Shown here piece after piece: positions 1-5,403 of a stretch of DNA of 6,293 nucleotides (the stretch's first letter is position 1; every line of letters starts with the position of its first letter). The DNA lies in contig JAJYPQ010000252.1 of assembly GCA_021795255.1 (NCBI GenBank), positions 1-6,293 of the forward strand. Direction: 5' to 3'. The notes below the pieces were generated by a model. That model did not search any database. It worked only from the letters and a program-made list of their open reading frames with translations, and was not told the origin of the DNA. The stretch is from Pseudomonadota bacterium (GTDB lineage Bacteria; Pseudomonadota; Gammaproteobacteria; Acidiferrobacterales; Acidiferrobacteraceae). Made by a program: the position numbers and the translations under genes.

Positions 1-387
1 CAACCAGAGGCCATAGAATTCATTTGAGACATCGTAATGGTAGGCTATGGCCTGGGCATCTATATTTTTGTCGTGCCAGGCAAGTCGCGGCTTGTGCCGG
101 AACGGGCGCCGGGCATTGTCGGGATGAGCGGCCAACTCGCCGGCTATCGCCACGACGTCCATGATGCGGCCCTCGATATCGATACTTCCTTCTACGTAAC
201 CCTTTCCGAGGTTATCGAGGGTTGAATCAAGGAGGCAGCGGAGGCCGGCCATAGATGCCACATGGACTGTGACGGTAGGGGTGGCGCCGAGATCGATAAC
301 AATGCCGTTCCAGAGGCAAACCCTCAAGGGGATCGGCTTGAGTTTCCACCGCGATTTAAGATGCTCTACGAGCGTCTGCCAGACCAT
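1..387 (-). CDS. cfa: Cyclopropane-fatty-acyl-phospholipid synthase, N-terminal part (runs off left edge)
   Basis: The minus strand is open from an ATG at 387 to the window edge (129 codons). The protein ends inside the motif YHYDVSNEFYGLWL (about residues 116-129), the hallmark entry into the SAM-binding methyltransferase domain of CFA synthases; the rest lies outside the window. The visible part is the family's N-terminal lipid-binding domain, including GYVEGSIDIEG (about 68-78). Known role: the enzyme transfers a methylene group from S-adenosylmethionine to cis double bonds of membrane phospholipid acyl chains, at the inner face of the cytoplasmic membrane, usually under acid or stationary-phase stress. 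The start is chosen because GAGG lies 5 nt upstream and the frame has a stop at 421-423. No clear promoter was found. It points the same way as the cytochrome gene but is separated from it by a terminator, so it is probably its own unit. Confidence 0.93.
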   Translation of the reverse strand, partial: MVWQTLVEHLKSRWKLKPIPLRVCLWNGIVIDLGATPTVTVHVASMAGLRCLLDSTLDNLGKGYVEGSIDIEGRIMDVVAIAGELAAHPDNARRPFRHKPRLAWHDKNIDAQAIAYHYDVSNEFYGLWL

Positions 388-837
388 GATGTCCTCAATG
401 GATGCAGCGTCGTTGGGGTATCATGGAACACGCGGGCGCCTTCCTTGACTGTCGAACCATGTGACCACGAAGCCCCCTTCGACGGTTTACGGAATCCGGA
501 CCACAGGGGAACTTGGGTCTTTGCAGAAAGGCCGACACGGTCCCACATTTTCCTGTGTTCCAGGACTATGTAGGCATCATCAGCCGGTAGGGCGGTTATG
601 AGGAGGAATGCCATCTCCTGATCTCGCCGAAAAGTCTACAGGAGCGATCATTCGTTACGCAAGACCCTGGCGTCAGGCGGAGGATAGAGCCGCGAAAGGG
701 GTCATAACGGTCTTCTAATCATGAAAATGTGTCTAGTCCTTGGGGGCTGCAGCCCCCTCTGTGAGGACCGTGAGGTCGTTTACCGGGAAGGTTTTGTGAA
801 AGTGGCCGTCATGGTGGGTCGGCGTCGGGCCTAAGCC
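388..837. other. Gap without a convincing gene between cfa and the cytochrome terminator
   Basis: About 450 bases in which no frame gives a recognisable protein. The minus strand has three short open stretches in different frames (about 598-717, 366-614 and 421-486). They read somewhat like protein but have no matching start, ribosome site or known motif; they could be remnants of a decayed gene or chance. The plus strand has a 37-codon frame at 721-834 (cysteines at residues 4, 9 and 13) that stops just before the terminator hairpin, but it has no Shine-Dalgarno sequence. A perfect palindrome lies at 742-757. The cfa promoter should lie in the lower part of this gap, but I could not pick it out. 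Confidence 0.6.
742..757. repeat. Perfect 16-bp GC-rich palindrome
   Basis: GGGGGCTGCAGCCCCC is self-complementary over its full 16 bases, with a PstI site at its centre. It has no unpaired loop and no T-tract on either side, so it is not a standard terminator. It lies about 80 bp past the cytochrome terminator in the direction of minus-strand transcription. It could be a backup stem, a protein-binding dyad or chance in GC-rich DNA. Confidence 0.5.
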
Positions 838-863
838 AAAAAAGGCCCCCATCGGGGGCCTTT
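838..863 (-). terminator. Intrinsic terminator of the cytochrome gene
   Basis: Arms 841-850 and 854-863 pair perfectly over 10 bp around a 3-nt loop. On the minus strand the stem is GC-rich (GGCCCCC / GGGGGCC) and runs into TTTTTT, the classic rho-independent layout. It starts 17 bp past the cytochrome stop codon. On the plus strand the hairpin is followed by only three T's, so it may work weakly in that direction as well. Confidence 0.93.
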
Positions 864-879
864 CGATCACTTCTCTGTC

Positions 880-2274
880 TTACCAGAGGAACCAAGCGAG
901 GAGATAGAGGCTATTGCTCTTCGAGGCGCCGTTCGCGGTACCGGCAAACTTATTGTAGGCCGTGTACTGGAGCGTGAACTGCGTGTTCTCCCAGGGCAAA
1001 TAGGTCGCGCGGACGATCTCGCCGGCATTGCCCGGACTCCCGGAGGCGTTCGGGATGCCCTTGTTGTACCAGCCGACGGCGGAGGTACCGGTGGTGTTGA
1101 AATAGCTCGCGCCTACTTGGTAATGCAGCCCAAACTGATAGGTGCCGGTGAACCGGAAATTATTGAGGTTTAGGTTCTTGACCGGCGTATGACCTGCCGC
1201 ATAGCTCGACGCCAGATCTTGGTACTCGTGCACATAGGTTGCATAGAGCGTCAAGAGGTCTGCGCCGAAGTGCCGGTCGTACTGGCTATCGACTGCGGTA
1301 TCCGTATATTGATCAGCAACACCCGGGACACCGAGGCCGTAGAATCCCCCGAGGAAGCTTGAGTGCATCCCAAAGGTGCCGATTTCAAGATAGTTGCCGC
1401 CAAAGTTGTGCTGCCAGGCGAAGCGCCAATAGGGGGCGAGGCCGTTTATGACCCCGGTCTCGCAGTTATTGTTGATGGTGCAGGTGCTGTTTGCGCCATA
1501 ATTCGTGGTCGGATTGACCTCGCCAAAGCCTTGGGCCGCGGTCCGGTACACGGCGAAGTCTTCGTACCAGGTGTTGTTCCACATCGAATATTGGCCGAGA
1601 CCCGCCACGCTTTGCGCCAGATTCTCATTGACCATGGGCACGGTCATGGCCCCCGGGGTCGGTGCGATGTTGGAGTGGCCCCACGGAAACTCCCAGGCTG
1701 GGGTATCGTTCCAAAGGTCCTCAACGCCGGGGTTATTGTTGGCGTCTATGCCCCAGGTCACCGATTGACCCAGGATGGTTCTTTCTCGGGCATAGCGGAA
1801 GTCGGTGTTGTCGAGTGCGAAATGGCCGGATTCGTTATCGTACGTAAACTGCATGAAGGACCCGATGTGCGGCGTCACCTCGCCTGCGAAGAAGAAGCTT
1901 AACTGCTGCGGAAACTCGATGTTGGTGTTTTGTGCCTTCGTGCCGCCCGTCGTTTTCGATGCCGGTTCGTTGGTCAGCGTCGTGGCCGATAGCTGCACCA
2001 TGGCCGACAGCGGGGGTATCCGGTTGATCGAGAGGTCCTTGCCGTTGTTGCCCATGCCGACTTGTTTCAGGGTGGTGAGGACGTAGCCATCGAGCTTAAA
2101 TTGGCGCCCGAAGGCGGTGAGTTGGGGCGGAACGTCGTGACACACAGCGCATGGGAGCCCGGTCTGTCTTGCAAAACTCGGTACCGCGTAAGCCTTGAAG
2201 GATAAAAGCCCGAGTCCCACCCCTAAGATCGCCGCGACTGCCCGCGTCGGCGCCGTTGTCCTGATCCTGCCCAT
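880..2274 (-). CDS. Outer-membrane monoheme cytochrome c / beta-barrel porin fusion, Cyc2-like
   Basis: This 464-residue protein starts with a signal peptide (residues 1-30, positive MGRIR then a hydrophobic core, ending AYA). The mature N-terminus follows at once: VPSFARQTGLPCAVCH, with the c-type heme motif CAVCH at 42-46, then TAFGRQFKLDGY (53-64). The remaining ~400 residues are rich in Asn, Tyr, Trp and alternating hydrophobic positions, and the chain ends YLLAWFLW, an outer-membrane barrel C-terminal signature. The length is close to Cyc2 (about 485). In that architecture a small heme domain sits in a ~16-strand barrel and carries electrons across the outer membrane, for Fe(II) oxidation in Cyc2 itself; the substrate here is unknown. 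A Cys pair (CTINNNC) may form a disulfide in a loop. The ATG at 2274 is preferred: AAAGGGGG lies 4 nt upstream and the signal peptide begins there. The longer frame to a TTG at 2352 starts inside the predicted -10 box. Single gene with its own promoter and terminator. Confidence 0.85.
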   Translation of the reverse strand: MGRIRTTAPTRAVAAILGVGLGLLSFKAYAVPSFARQTGLPCAVCHDVPPQLTAFGRQFKLDGYVLTTLKQVGMGNNGKDLSINRIPPLSAMVQLSATTLTNEPASKTTGGTKAQNTNIEFPQQLSFFFAGEVTPHIGSFMQFTYDNESGHFALDNTDFRYARERTILGQSVTWGIDANNNPGVEDLWNDTPAWEFPWGHSNIAPTPGAMTVPMVNENLAQSVAGLGQYSMWNNTWYEDFAVYRTAAQGFGEVNPTTNYGANSTCTINNNCETGVINGLAPYWRFAWQHNFGGNYLEIGTFGMHSSFLGGFYGLGVPGVADQYTDTAVDSQYDRHFGADLLTLYATYVHEYQDLASSYAAGHTPVKNLNLNNFRFTGTYQFGLHYQVGASYFNTTGTSAVGWYNKGIPNASGSPGNAGEIVRATYLPWENTQFTLQYTAYNKFAGTANGASKSNSLYLLAWFLW

Positions 2275-2344
2275 ACCGCCCCCTTTGGTGAAAGTCCGAT
2301 CGCCGCTGATCCTGCCCGGATTTTCTGGCGACCTTATCAGTTGT

Positions 2345-2357
2345 CTGGCCAAATATA
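2345..2357 (-). promoter_or_regulatory. Predicted -10 box and start site of the cytochrome promoter
   Basis: TATATT on the minus strand at 2357-2352 matches the sigma-70 -10 consensus at 5 of 6 positions. It predicts a transcript start near 2345 and a leader of about 70 nt to the ATG at 2274. There is no recognisable -35 hexamer at the usual spacing, as expected for a promoter that depends on an activator bound at -41.5. Confidence 0.68.
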
Positions 2358-2379
2358 GGCGAACGGTAACGTCTTCGCG

Positions 2380-2393
2380 TTGATGTATATCAA
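2380..2393. promoter_or_regulatory. FNR/ANR-type operator, perfect consensus
   Basis: TTGATGTATATCAA is an exact match to the FNR/ANR consensus TTGAT-N4-ATCAA. Its centre (2386.5) lies 41.5 bp upstream of the start site implied by the TATATT at 2357-2352, the standard spacing of class II FNR-activated promoters. Known biology: FNR-type regulators carry an oxygen-sensitive iron-sulfur cluster and bind such sites when oxygen is low. Relatives such as DNR (nitric oxide) recognise nearly the same sequence, so the actual signal could differ. Confidence 0.82.
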
Positions 2394-2407
2394 AATCCTA
2401 ATATACT
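2380..2407 (+). promoter_or_regulatory. Possible plus-strand promoter toward kch, -35 overlapping the FNR box
   Basis: TTGATG (2380-2385) and TATACT (2402-2407) are separated by 16 bp and match the sigma-70 hexamers at 4 of 6 and 5 of 6 positions. Transcription would start near 2414, giving a leader of about 250 nt before kch. The -35 lies within the FNR box, so a bound regulator would block it. The pairing is plausible, but AT-rich promoter DNA often yields such matches by chance. Confidence 0.42.
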
Positions 2408-2500
2408 AAATCGCGACCAGACCCAGGCTGACTCTAGCAGAAGCCGGGTGTCGTGTGCTTGGTCCGCGAGCCGAGTACGGTTCAGGGCTCTGCGCGCGAG

Positions 2501-2586
2501 CCCCCGACCGTTCTCGCTAGGACCGTGACCGACGTTCTCGGTGGGGGACTTAGGCGCCTCGGGGTCCATTGTGACGAAGGGGCCCC
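2501..2586 (+). other. Structured GC-rich segment of the putative kch leader
   Basis: CCCCCGACCG (2501-2510) can pair with CGGTGGGGG (2539-2547) apart from one bulged G. GGGGTCC (2561-2567) can pair with GGGCCCC (2580-2586), including one G-T pair. A near-repeat CCGA(C)CGTTCTCG occurs at 2504-2516 and 2529-2540. I recognise no known riboswitch class; this may simply be folded leader RNA. Confidence 0.3.
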
Positions 2587-2652
2587 ACCACGGAGACGTC
2601 AGCTGTTTCCTTCTAGCGTGTTTCGTGTCATGAATACGGGAGTTACGAATTC

Positions 2653-2657
2653 GAGGG
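2653..2657 (+). promoter_or_regulatory. Ribosome binding site of kch
   Basis: GAGGG lies 6 nt before the GTG at 2664. This decides for the GTG start over the ATG at 2778, which has only a weak GAGCA upstream. Confidence 0.6.
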
Positions 2658-2663
2658 CGGCGC

Positions 2664-3932
2664 GTGAGGGGTTTCCGGTGGTTTCGGCGGATCGGCAGTC
2701 AGCCTGGCCGGGCACGGACGCCGGCCGACGTGCTGCGCCTAGATCCCTGGGCACGGTGGCACCAGAGTCTTGAGCAGATGCGCCGGCGCTTTCGGTTCCC
2801 TTTGTGGTTTCCTCATATTCCTTTGGCCTTGGTCGTGGCACTTTTAGGTGTCATGAATCTCTTGCCAGCCATTCATTTCCTGGAGGCCAGAGACCATGGC
2901 CCGTTATTGGCGCGCCTTTTGACGGTGAGGGCCTTAGCTGGCGCCCCCCAGGCCGTGGCCGGCTTTATGTTGTTGGCTATGGCCGGCGGCTTGTTATGGC
3001 GATCGCGGCTTTCTTGGGCCTTGGCCTTACTTCTGACCGCAGCCACCTTAGTCATTGCTTGGCATGGCGGGATGGGGCTCCAGTCGACTTTGACCGCGTT
3101 TAGCGGGCTGACACTTGTCGCACTCTTGGTGTTTCAGCGCGGATTTGACCGTTCGAGCTTGGCCGCCGGTACTTTGTTTGCCGCTGTCAGCGTGCTTTTG
3201 TTGCTGGGGTATGCCGTCTGCGGTGCCCTCGTTTTGGGGCAGGGATTCGCGCCGCCTGTGACCACGTTGACGACCGCCTTGTATTTTTCGGTCGTCACCA
3301 TGTCGACCGTGGGCTATGGGGATATTGTGCCTAAGACGGTTGATGCCAGATTTTTTGTGATATCCGTTATCATTCTGGGGATTACGGTGTTTGCTACTTC
3401 TATATCGGCAGTGATTGTGCCGGCTGTGACCGGCCGTATGCAGCGGCTCATGAAGGGAGAATCGGCGCGTATGACGCGTAAAAATCATTACATCATCGTG
3501 GGCAATACCTCGCTTTCTCGCAACACGTGCCGCGAACTTCTGGCGCGACACCTGCCCGTGACCGTGATCGTCACAACCGCCGTCGATCCCGCCGAGTTCG
3601 GGGAAGCGGACGTCATTGTCGGCGATCCGAGCGATGCGGAGACCTTGCAAAGGGCGGGCGTGTTACAGGCGGCAGCTGTTTTAGCGCTTCGAGATGACGA
3701 TTCGGAGAATGCCTTCACAGTGCTTGCAGTCAAAGAACTGAGCACCGATATCCGGACTGTTGCCGCCGTCAATCACAGTAAGAATATGACTCGCGTGCGG
3801 AACGTGCGCCCCGATATGGTGATCGCGCCTCAAGTCATGGGAGGCGAGCTCTTGGCTATGGCGCTCAACAATGAGCCGATGGACAGCGACACCGTGATAA
3901 CGAAGTTGTTTCACGGCGATACGCGGGCCTAA
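2664..3932 (+). CDS. kch: Voltage-gated-type potassium channel with RCK (TrkA-N) domain
   Basis: This 422-residue protein aligns along its length with E. coli Kch (417 residues). Hydrophobic segments lie at about 52-73, 92-112, 116-134, 141-158, 166-191 and 228-254. Before the last one is the pore loop with the K+ selectivity filter TMSTVGYGD (212-220). The adjoining stretches AGTLFA, TALYFSVVTMSTVGYGDIVP and SVIILGITVFATS are close to E. coli Kch. The cytosolic part (about 270-422) is the RCK domain: HYIIVGNTSLSRN (275-287), DVIVGDPSDAETLQRAGV and AVLALRDDDSENAF, as in the family. It should form a tetrameric K+ channel in the inner membrane, gated by the RCK ring. As in Kch, the S4-like helix is poor in arginines, so true voltage sensing is doubtful. 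The usual glycine-rich nucleotide motif is degenerate, also as in Kch. It stands alone and is transcribed away from the cytochrome gene. The start is a GTG; the ATG at 2778 would remove a 38-residue basic tail. Confidence 0.93.
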   Translation: MRGFRWFRRIGSQPGRARTPADVLRLDPWARWHQSLEQMRRRFRFPLWFPHIPLALVVALLGVMNLLPAIHFLEARDHGPLLARLLTVRALAGAPQAVAGFMLLAMAGGLLWRSRLSWALALLLTAATLVIAWHGGMGLQSTLTAFSGLTLVALLVFQRGFDRSSLAAGTLFAAVSVLLLLGYAVCGALVLGQGFAPPVTTLTTALYFSVVTMSTVGYGDIVPKTVDARFFVISVIILGITVFATSISAVIVPAVTGRMQRLMKGESARMTRKNHYIIVGNTSLSRNTCRELLARHLPVTVIVTTAVDPAEFGEADVIVGDPSDAETLQRAGVLQAAAVLALRDDDSENAFTVLAVKELSTDIRTVAAVNHSKNMTRVRNVRPDMVIAPQVMGGELLAMALNNEPMDSDTVITKLFHGDTRA

Positions 3933-3997
3933 GGCCGCAACAAGACGCTATCGATTTCCCGCTTGATATTCGCCAGCATAGGGTCTTGTTGGGGCCT
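3932..3997. repeat. Long imperfect inverted repeat between convergent genes
   Basis: Arms 3932-3951 and 3978-3997 pair at 18 of 20 positions around a 26-nt loop; the two mismatches are G opposite G. The left arm begins at the last base of the kch stop codon, and the right arm ends 12 bp before the stop of the convergent gene. The position suits a bidirectional transcription end or RNA-stabilising stem, but neither strand has a T-tract after it. It could instead be a copy of a dispersed palindromic element. Confidence 0.7.
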
Positions 3998-4008
3998 AAC
4001 TCCCGCCC

Positions 4009-4569
4009 TTAGGTTTTTGCCGCCTTGCGGCGGATCGACGGGATCCCGGGAACCCCAGTCGCTTCCGCCTTCTCCATGCGCGCTATGAGATCGCGATCGT
4101 GTTCGTCCCGATAGGGTTTAAGGTCAAGATTGGCGGGCACATGGGTTAAACGTTCATCGCCTACCGTCTTCACGTATTTTTGCATAAAGGCATCGTAGGC
4201 CCTCCAAGAGACGCGGTCGGCACGCACCGCGGATTCTTCGGCACGGGTCGCGATTTGGTGGGCATGGAGATAGTGGAGACCGAGTTCGTCGATCAGGGAT
4301 TTTTCGACCGCTTCGTGCAAGATGAGGTAGCGGTCGACTTCCACCGTGTGCCCCTTATCCGTAAACGACTTCGGCAAATGCCGGTCAATATAGATTGTGC
4401 GTCCGTCCTGGCTATAGCCGGCGAGATAGGGGATGTCGTAGTCGCGTCGTAGCGAGACCCGCCGCAGAATGGCATCGACCGTCCGTTCGAGCATGAGGGT
4501 CGACACATACCAGTCGGGTATTCGCAGTTTGCGGTGAGGGGCTAGGGGATGACAGCTCGTCGTGGGCAT
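4009..4569 (-). CDS. Conserved hypothetical protein with an HExxE motif
   Basis: A 186-residue soluble protein with no signal peptide or membrane segment. I recognise it only as resembling unnamed conserved bacterial proteins and give no function. Notable stretches are YDIPYLAGYSQDGRTIYIDRHLP (44-66) and VDRYLILHEAVEKSLIDELGL (78-98), then a His/Glu-rich helix, AHQIATRAEESAVRAD, and LDLKPYRDEHDRD near the C-terminus. HEAVE (85-89) in a predicted helix, with H104 and E111/E112 after it, is reminiscent of metal-binding helices of zincin-type proteases, though the classical motif is HExxH. The ATG at 4569 is chosen because AAGGA sits 6 nt upstream; the ATG two codons earlier touches the AAGGA directly, and a longer frame to 4650 would include that ribosome site. 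It is convergent with kch and probably has its own promoter. Confidence 0.8.
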   Translation of the reverse strand: MPTTSCHPLAPHRKLRIPDWYVSTLMLERTVDAILRRVSLRRDYDIPYLAGYSQDGRTIYIDRHLPKSFTDKGHTVEVDRYLILHEAVEKSLIDELGLHYLHAHQIATRAEESAVRADRVSWRAYDAFMQKYVKTVGDERLTHVPANLDLKPYRDEHDRDLIARMEKAEATGVPGIPSIRRKAAKT

Positions 4570-4575
4570 CGGCAT

Positions 4576-4580
4576 TCCTT
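4576..4580 (-). promoter_or_regulatory. Ribosome binding site of the 186-residue hypothetical gene
   Basis: AAGGA on the minus strand, 6 nt before the ATG at 4569 and directly abutting the ATG at 4575. The spacing decides for the downstream ATG. Confidence 0.6.
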
Positions 4581-4603
4581 CACTTGGGATAGATCGTCCT
4601 GAC

Positions 4604-4612
4604 AGTGTAGCA
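4604..4612 (-). promoter_or_regulatory. Possible extended -10 promoter for the 186-residue hypothetical gene
   Basis: TGCTACACT on the minus strand fits the extended -10 form TGn-TATAAT with TACACT as the hexamer. Transcription would start near 4597, about 28 nt before the ATG. No good -35 at 16-18 bp, which extended -10 promoters can do without. Weak evidence alone. Confidence 0.35.
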
Positions 4613-4764
4613 GAGGTATCCCAAGCCCGGTTTGGGCCGGCGTTTCTCACTTAGGATCTTGTGGGCTTGGTTTCAGTCTGAAGTAAGTGGCCTCCGCGGA
4701 CTTTGCGCGAGGGTTTGACGACCTAACCGTTTATGAAACTGCGGCGTGAGAGGTCCGCTTTCAG

Positions 4765-5199
4765 CTAGGAACGGACCACGGCGGCCCGGCCGGGACGCGC
4801 CTCGATGCGCGGCGGCCTAGGCCCTTTTGCCGCCGCGCGCCGAACGAGAGGGTCGGCATCGTTCAGAAGTTGTTGCAAAGCGGCCTCGGGAAGTCGGGCG
4901 TTGCGAGCAATAAAGTACCGGACATTAGGGTCTCGGTCGGTGACGCACTGAGTGATCTGTTCGGGCGTGAGATCGTCGCGCTTGGCCATGCAAAGCCGGA
5001 TCACGTGATCCTGATCGCCCAAGAGGAACGCGATCTCGTGAGGCCTTAGATCCGCGCGTCTAGCGAAGTAGACCCGAACCTGCATCCACTGCTCGCGCCG
5101 GAGGATCAGTTCGCGTTCGCCATCTGTGAGGTGTTGACGCAAGGCAAGCGTCAAGCGCTCTTCTAGAGACAGTGCCTTGTAGGCCTTTTCGGCATCCAT
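4765..5199 (-). CDS. Small LRV/HEAT-like repeat protein
   Basis: A 144-residue soluble protein. After an N-terminal helical part (1-38), which includes ALSLEERLTLALRQHLTDGERELIL, a repeat with an exact 26-residue period begins. The VR/IR dipeptide opening each unit falls at residues 41-42, 67-68, 93-94 and 119-120. Units read like VRYFIARNARLPEAALQQLL followed by NDADPL. This is the pattern of leucine-rich-repeat-variant (LRV, PF01816) proteins, which build a curved stack of helices and usually bind other proteins. The C-terminal tail (from 127) is Pro/Arg-rich. Only two Cys are present (70, 85), so the iron-sulfur module seen in the Azotobacter LRV protein is absent. Start: the ATG at 5199 lies where the conserved part begins, though without a clear ribosome site; an in-frame GTG at 5286 would add 29 unconvincing residues. 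The partner is unknown. Confidence 0.75.
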   Translation of the reverse strand: MDAEKAYKALSLEERLTLALRQHLTDGERELILRREQWMQVRVYFARRADLRPHEIAFLLGDQDHVIRLCMAKRDDLTPEQITQCVTDRDPNVRYFIARNARLPEAALQQLLNDADPLVRRAAAKGPRPPRIEARPGRAAVVRS

Positions 5200-5335
5200 A
5201 TGTGTGGCGGTCGTGATCCGGAGTGACGGCAGGGCAGGCCCGTGGGGTGAGTCTACTGCAACTCGTCCCCAGCTGAAAATCCCCACTTCTGGCGGATGGT
5301 TGAGCGTAAGATCCCGCAGTGGTTTTCTTTGGGAG

Positions 5336-5344
5336 TGTTATAGT
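5336..5344 (+). promoter_or_regulatory. Possible extended -10 promoter for the exported-protein gene
   Basis: TGTTATAGT matches the extended -10 form with TATAGT as the hexamer (5 of 6), giving a start near 5351 and a ~53-nt leader. The reverse complement of this spot also reads CACTATAAC, so it could serve a minus-strand promoter for the LRV gene. Neither direction has a good -35. Confidence 0.4.
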
Positions 5345-5403
5345 GCCTTTCTAGGCCGTGCCCGTTGAAATTCGTATTTTTTGGCCTCATATGAGATAGG
5401 GCT

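Larger units (their letters stand above)
2275..2663. other. Divergent intergenic region between the cytochrome gene and kch
   Basis: A 389-bp gene-free stretch. The part near the cytochrome (2345-2407) is AT-rich and holds the FNR box and two back-to-back promoter candidates. The rest (about 2410-2650) is GC-rich with several inverted repeats and would be the 5' leader of kch if transcription starts near 2414. A 107-codon open frame at 2453-2773 has no plausible start signal or protein character and overlaps kch, so it is not called a gene. Confidence 0.7.

Noticed and set aside
366..614. 82-codon minus-strand frame overlapping the start of cfa
   Set aside because: Its end runs out of frame through the cfa ribosome site and start, and the protein has no recognisable motif.
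1363..1902. 179-codon plus-strand frame opposite the cytochrome gene
   Set aside because: It is antisense to a well-supported gene, and its sequence has no family features.
2275..2352. Longer cytochrome start at the TTG at 2352
   Set aside because: It adds 26 residues ahead of a normal signal peptide, has no ribosome site and starts within the predicted -10 box; the ATG at 2274 has a good ribosome site.
3048..3650. 200-codon minus-strand frame opposite kch
   Set aside because: Composition is His/Arg/Gln-rich as expected from the reverse of a membrane protein gene; kch is certain on the other strand.
3978..4000. Integron attC-like site at the inverted repeat (GCCTAAC at 3994-4000)
   Set aside because: The matching GTTRRRY core is absent in the right place and orientation, and there is no integrase or cassette structure.
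3930..4011. Extension of the 186-residue gene by -1 frameshifting at its A-run, giving a tail ending MLANIKREIDSVLLRP
   Set aside because: The run does not form a canonical slippery heptamer in the reading frame, and the tail lies across the inverted repeat; most likely a chance open frame.
4014..4036. GC hairpin next to a T-run as a terminator for kch
   Set aside because: The T-run precedes the stem on the plus strand and no T-run follows it on either strand; it lies inside the C-terminal codons of the convergent gene.
5365..5393. TTGAAA followed by CATATG as a promoter for the exported-protein gene
   Set aside because: The -10 match is only about half of the consensus; the extended -10 at 5336-5344 is better.
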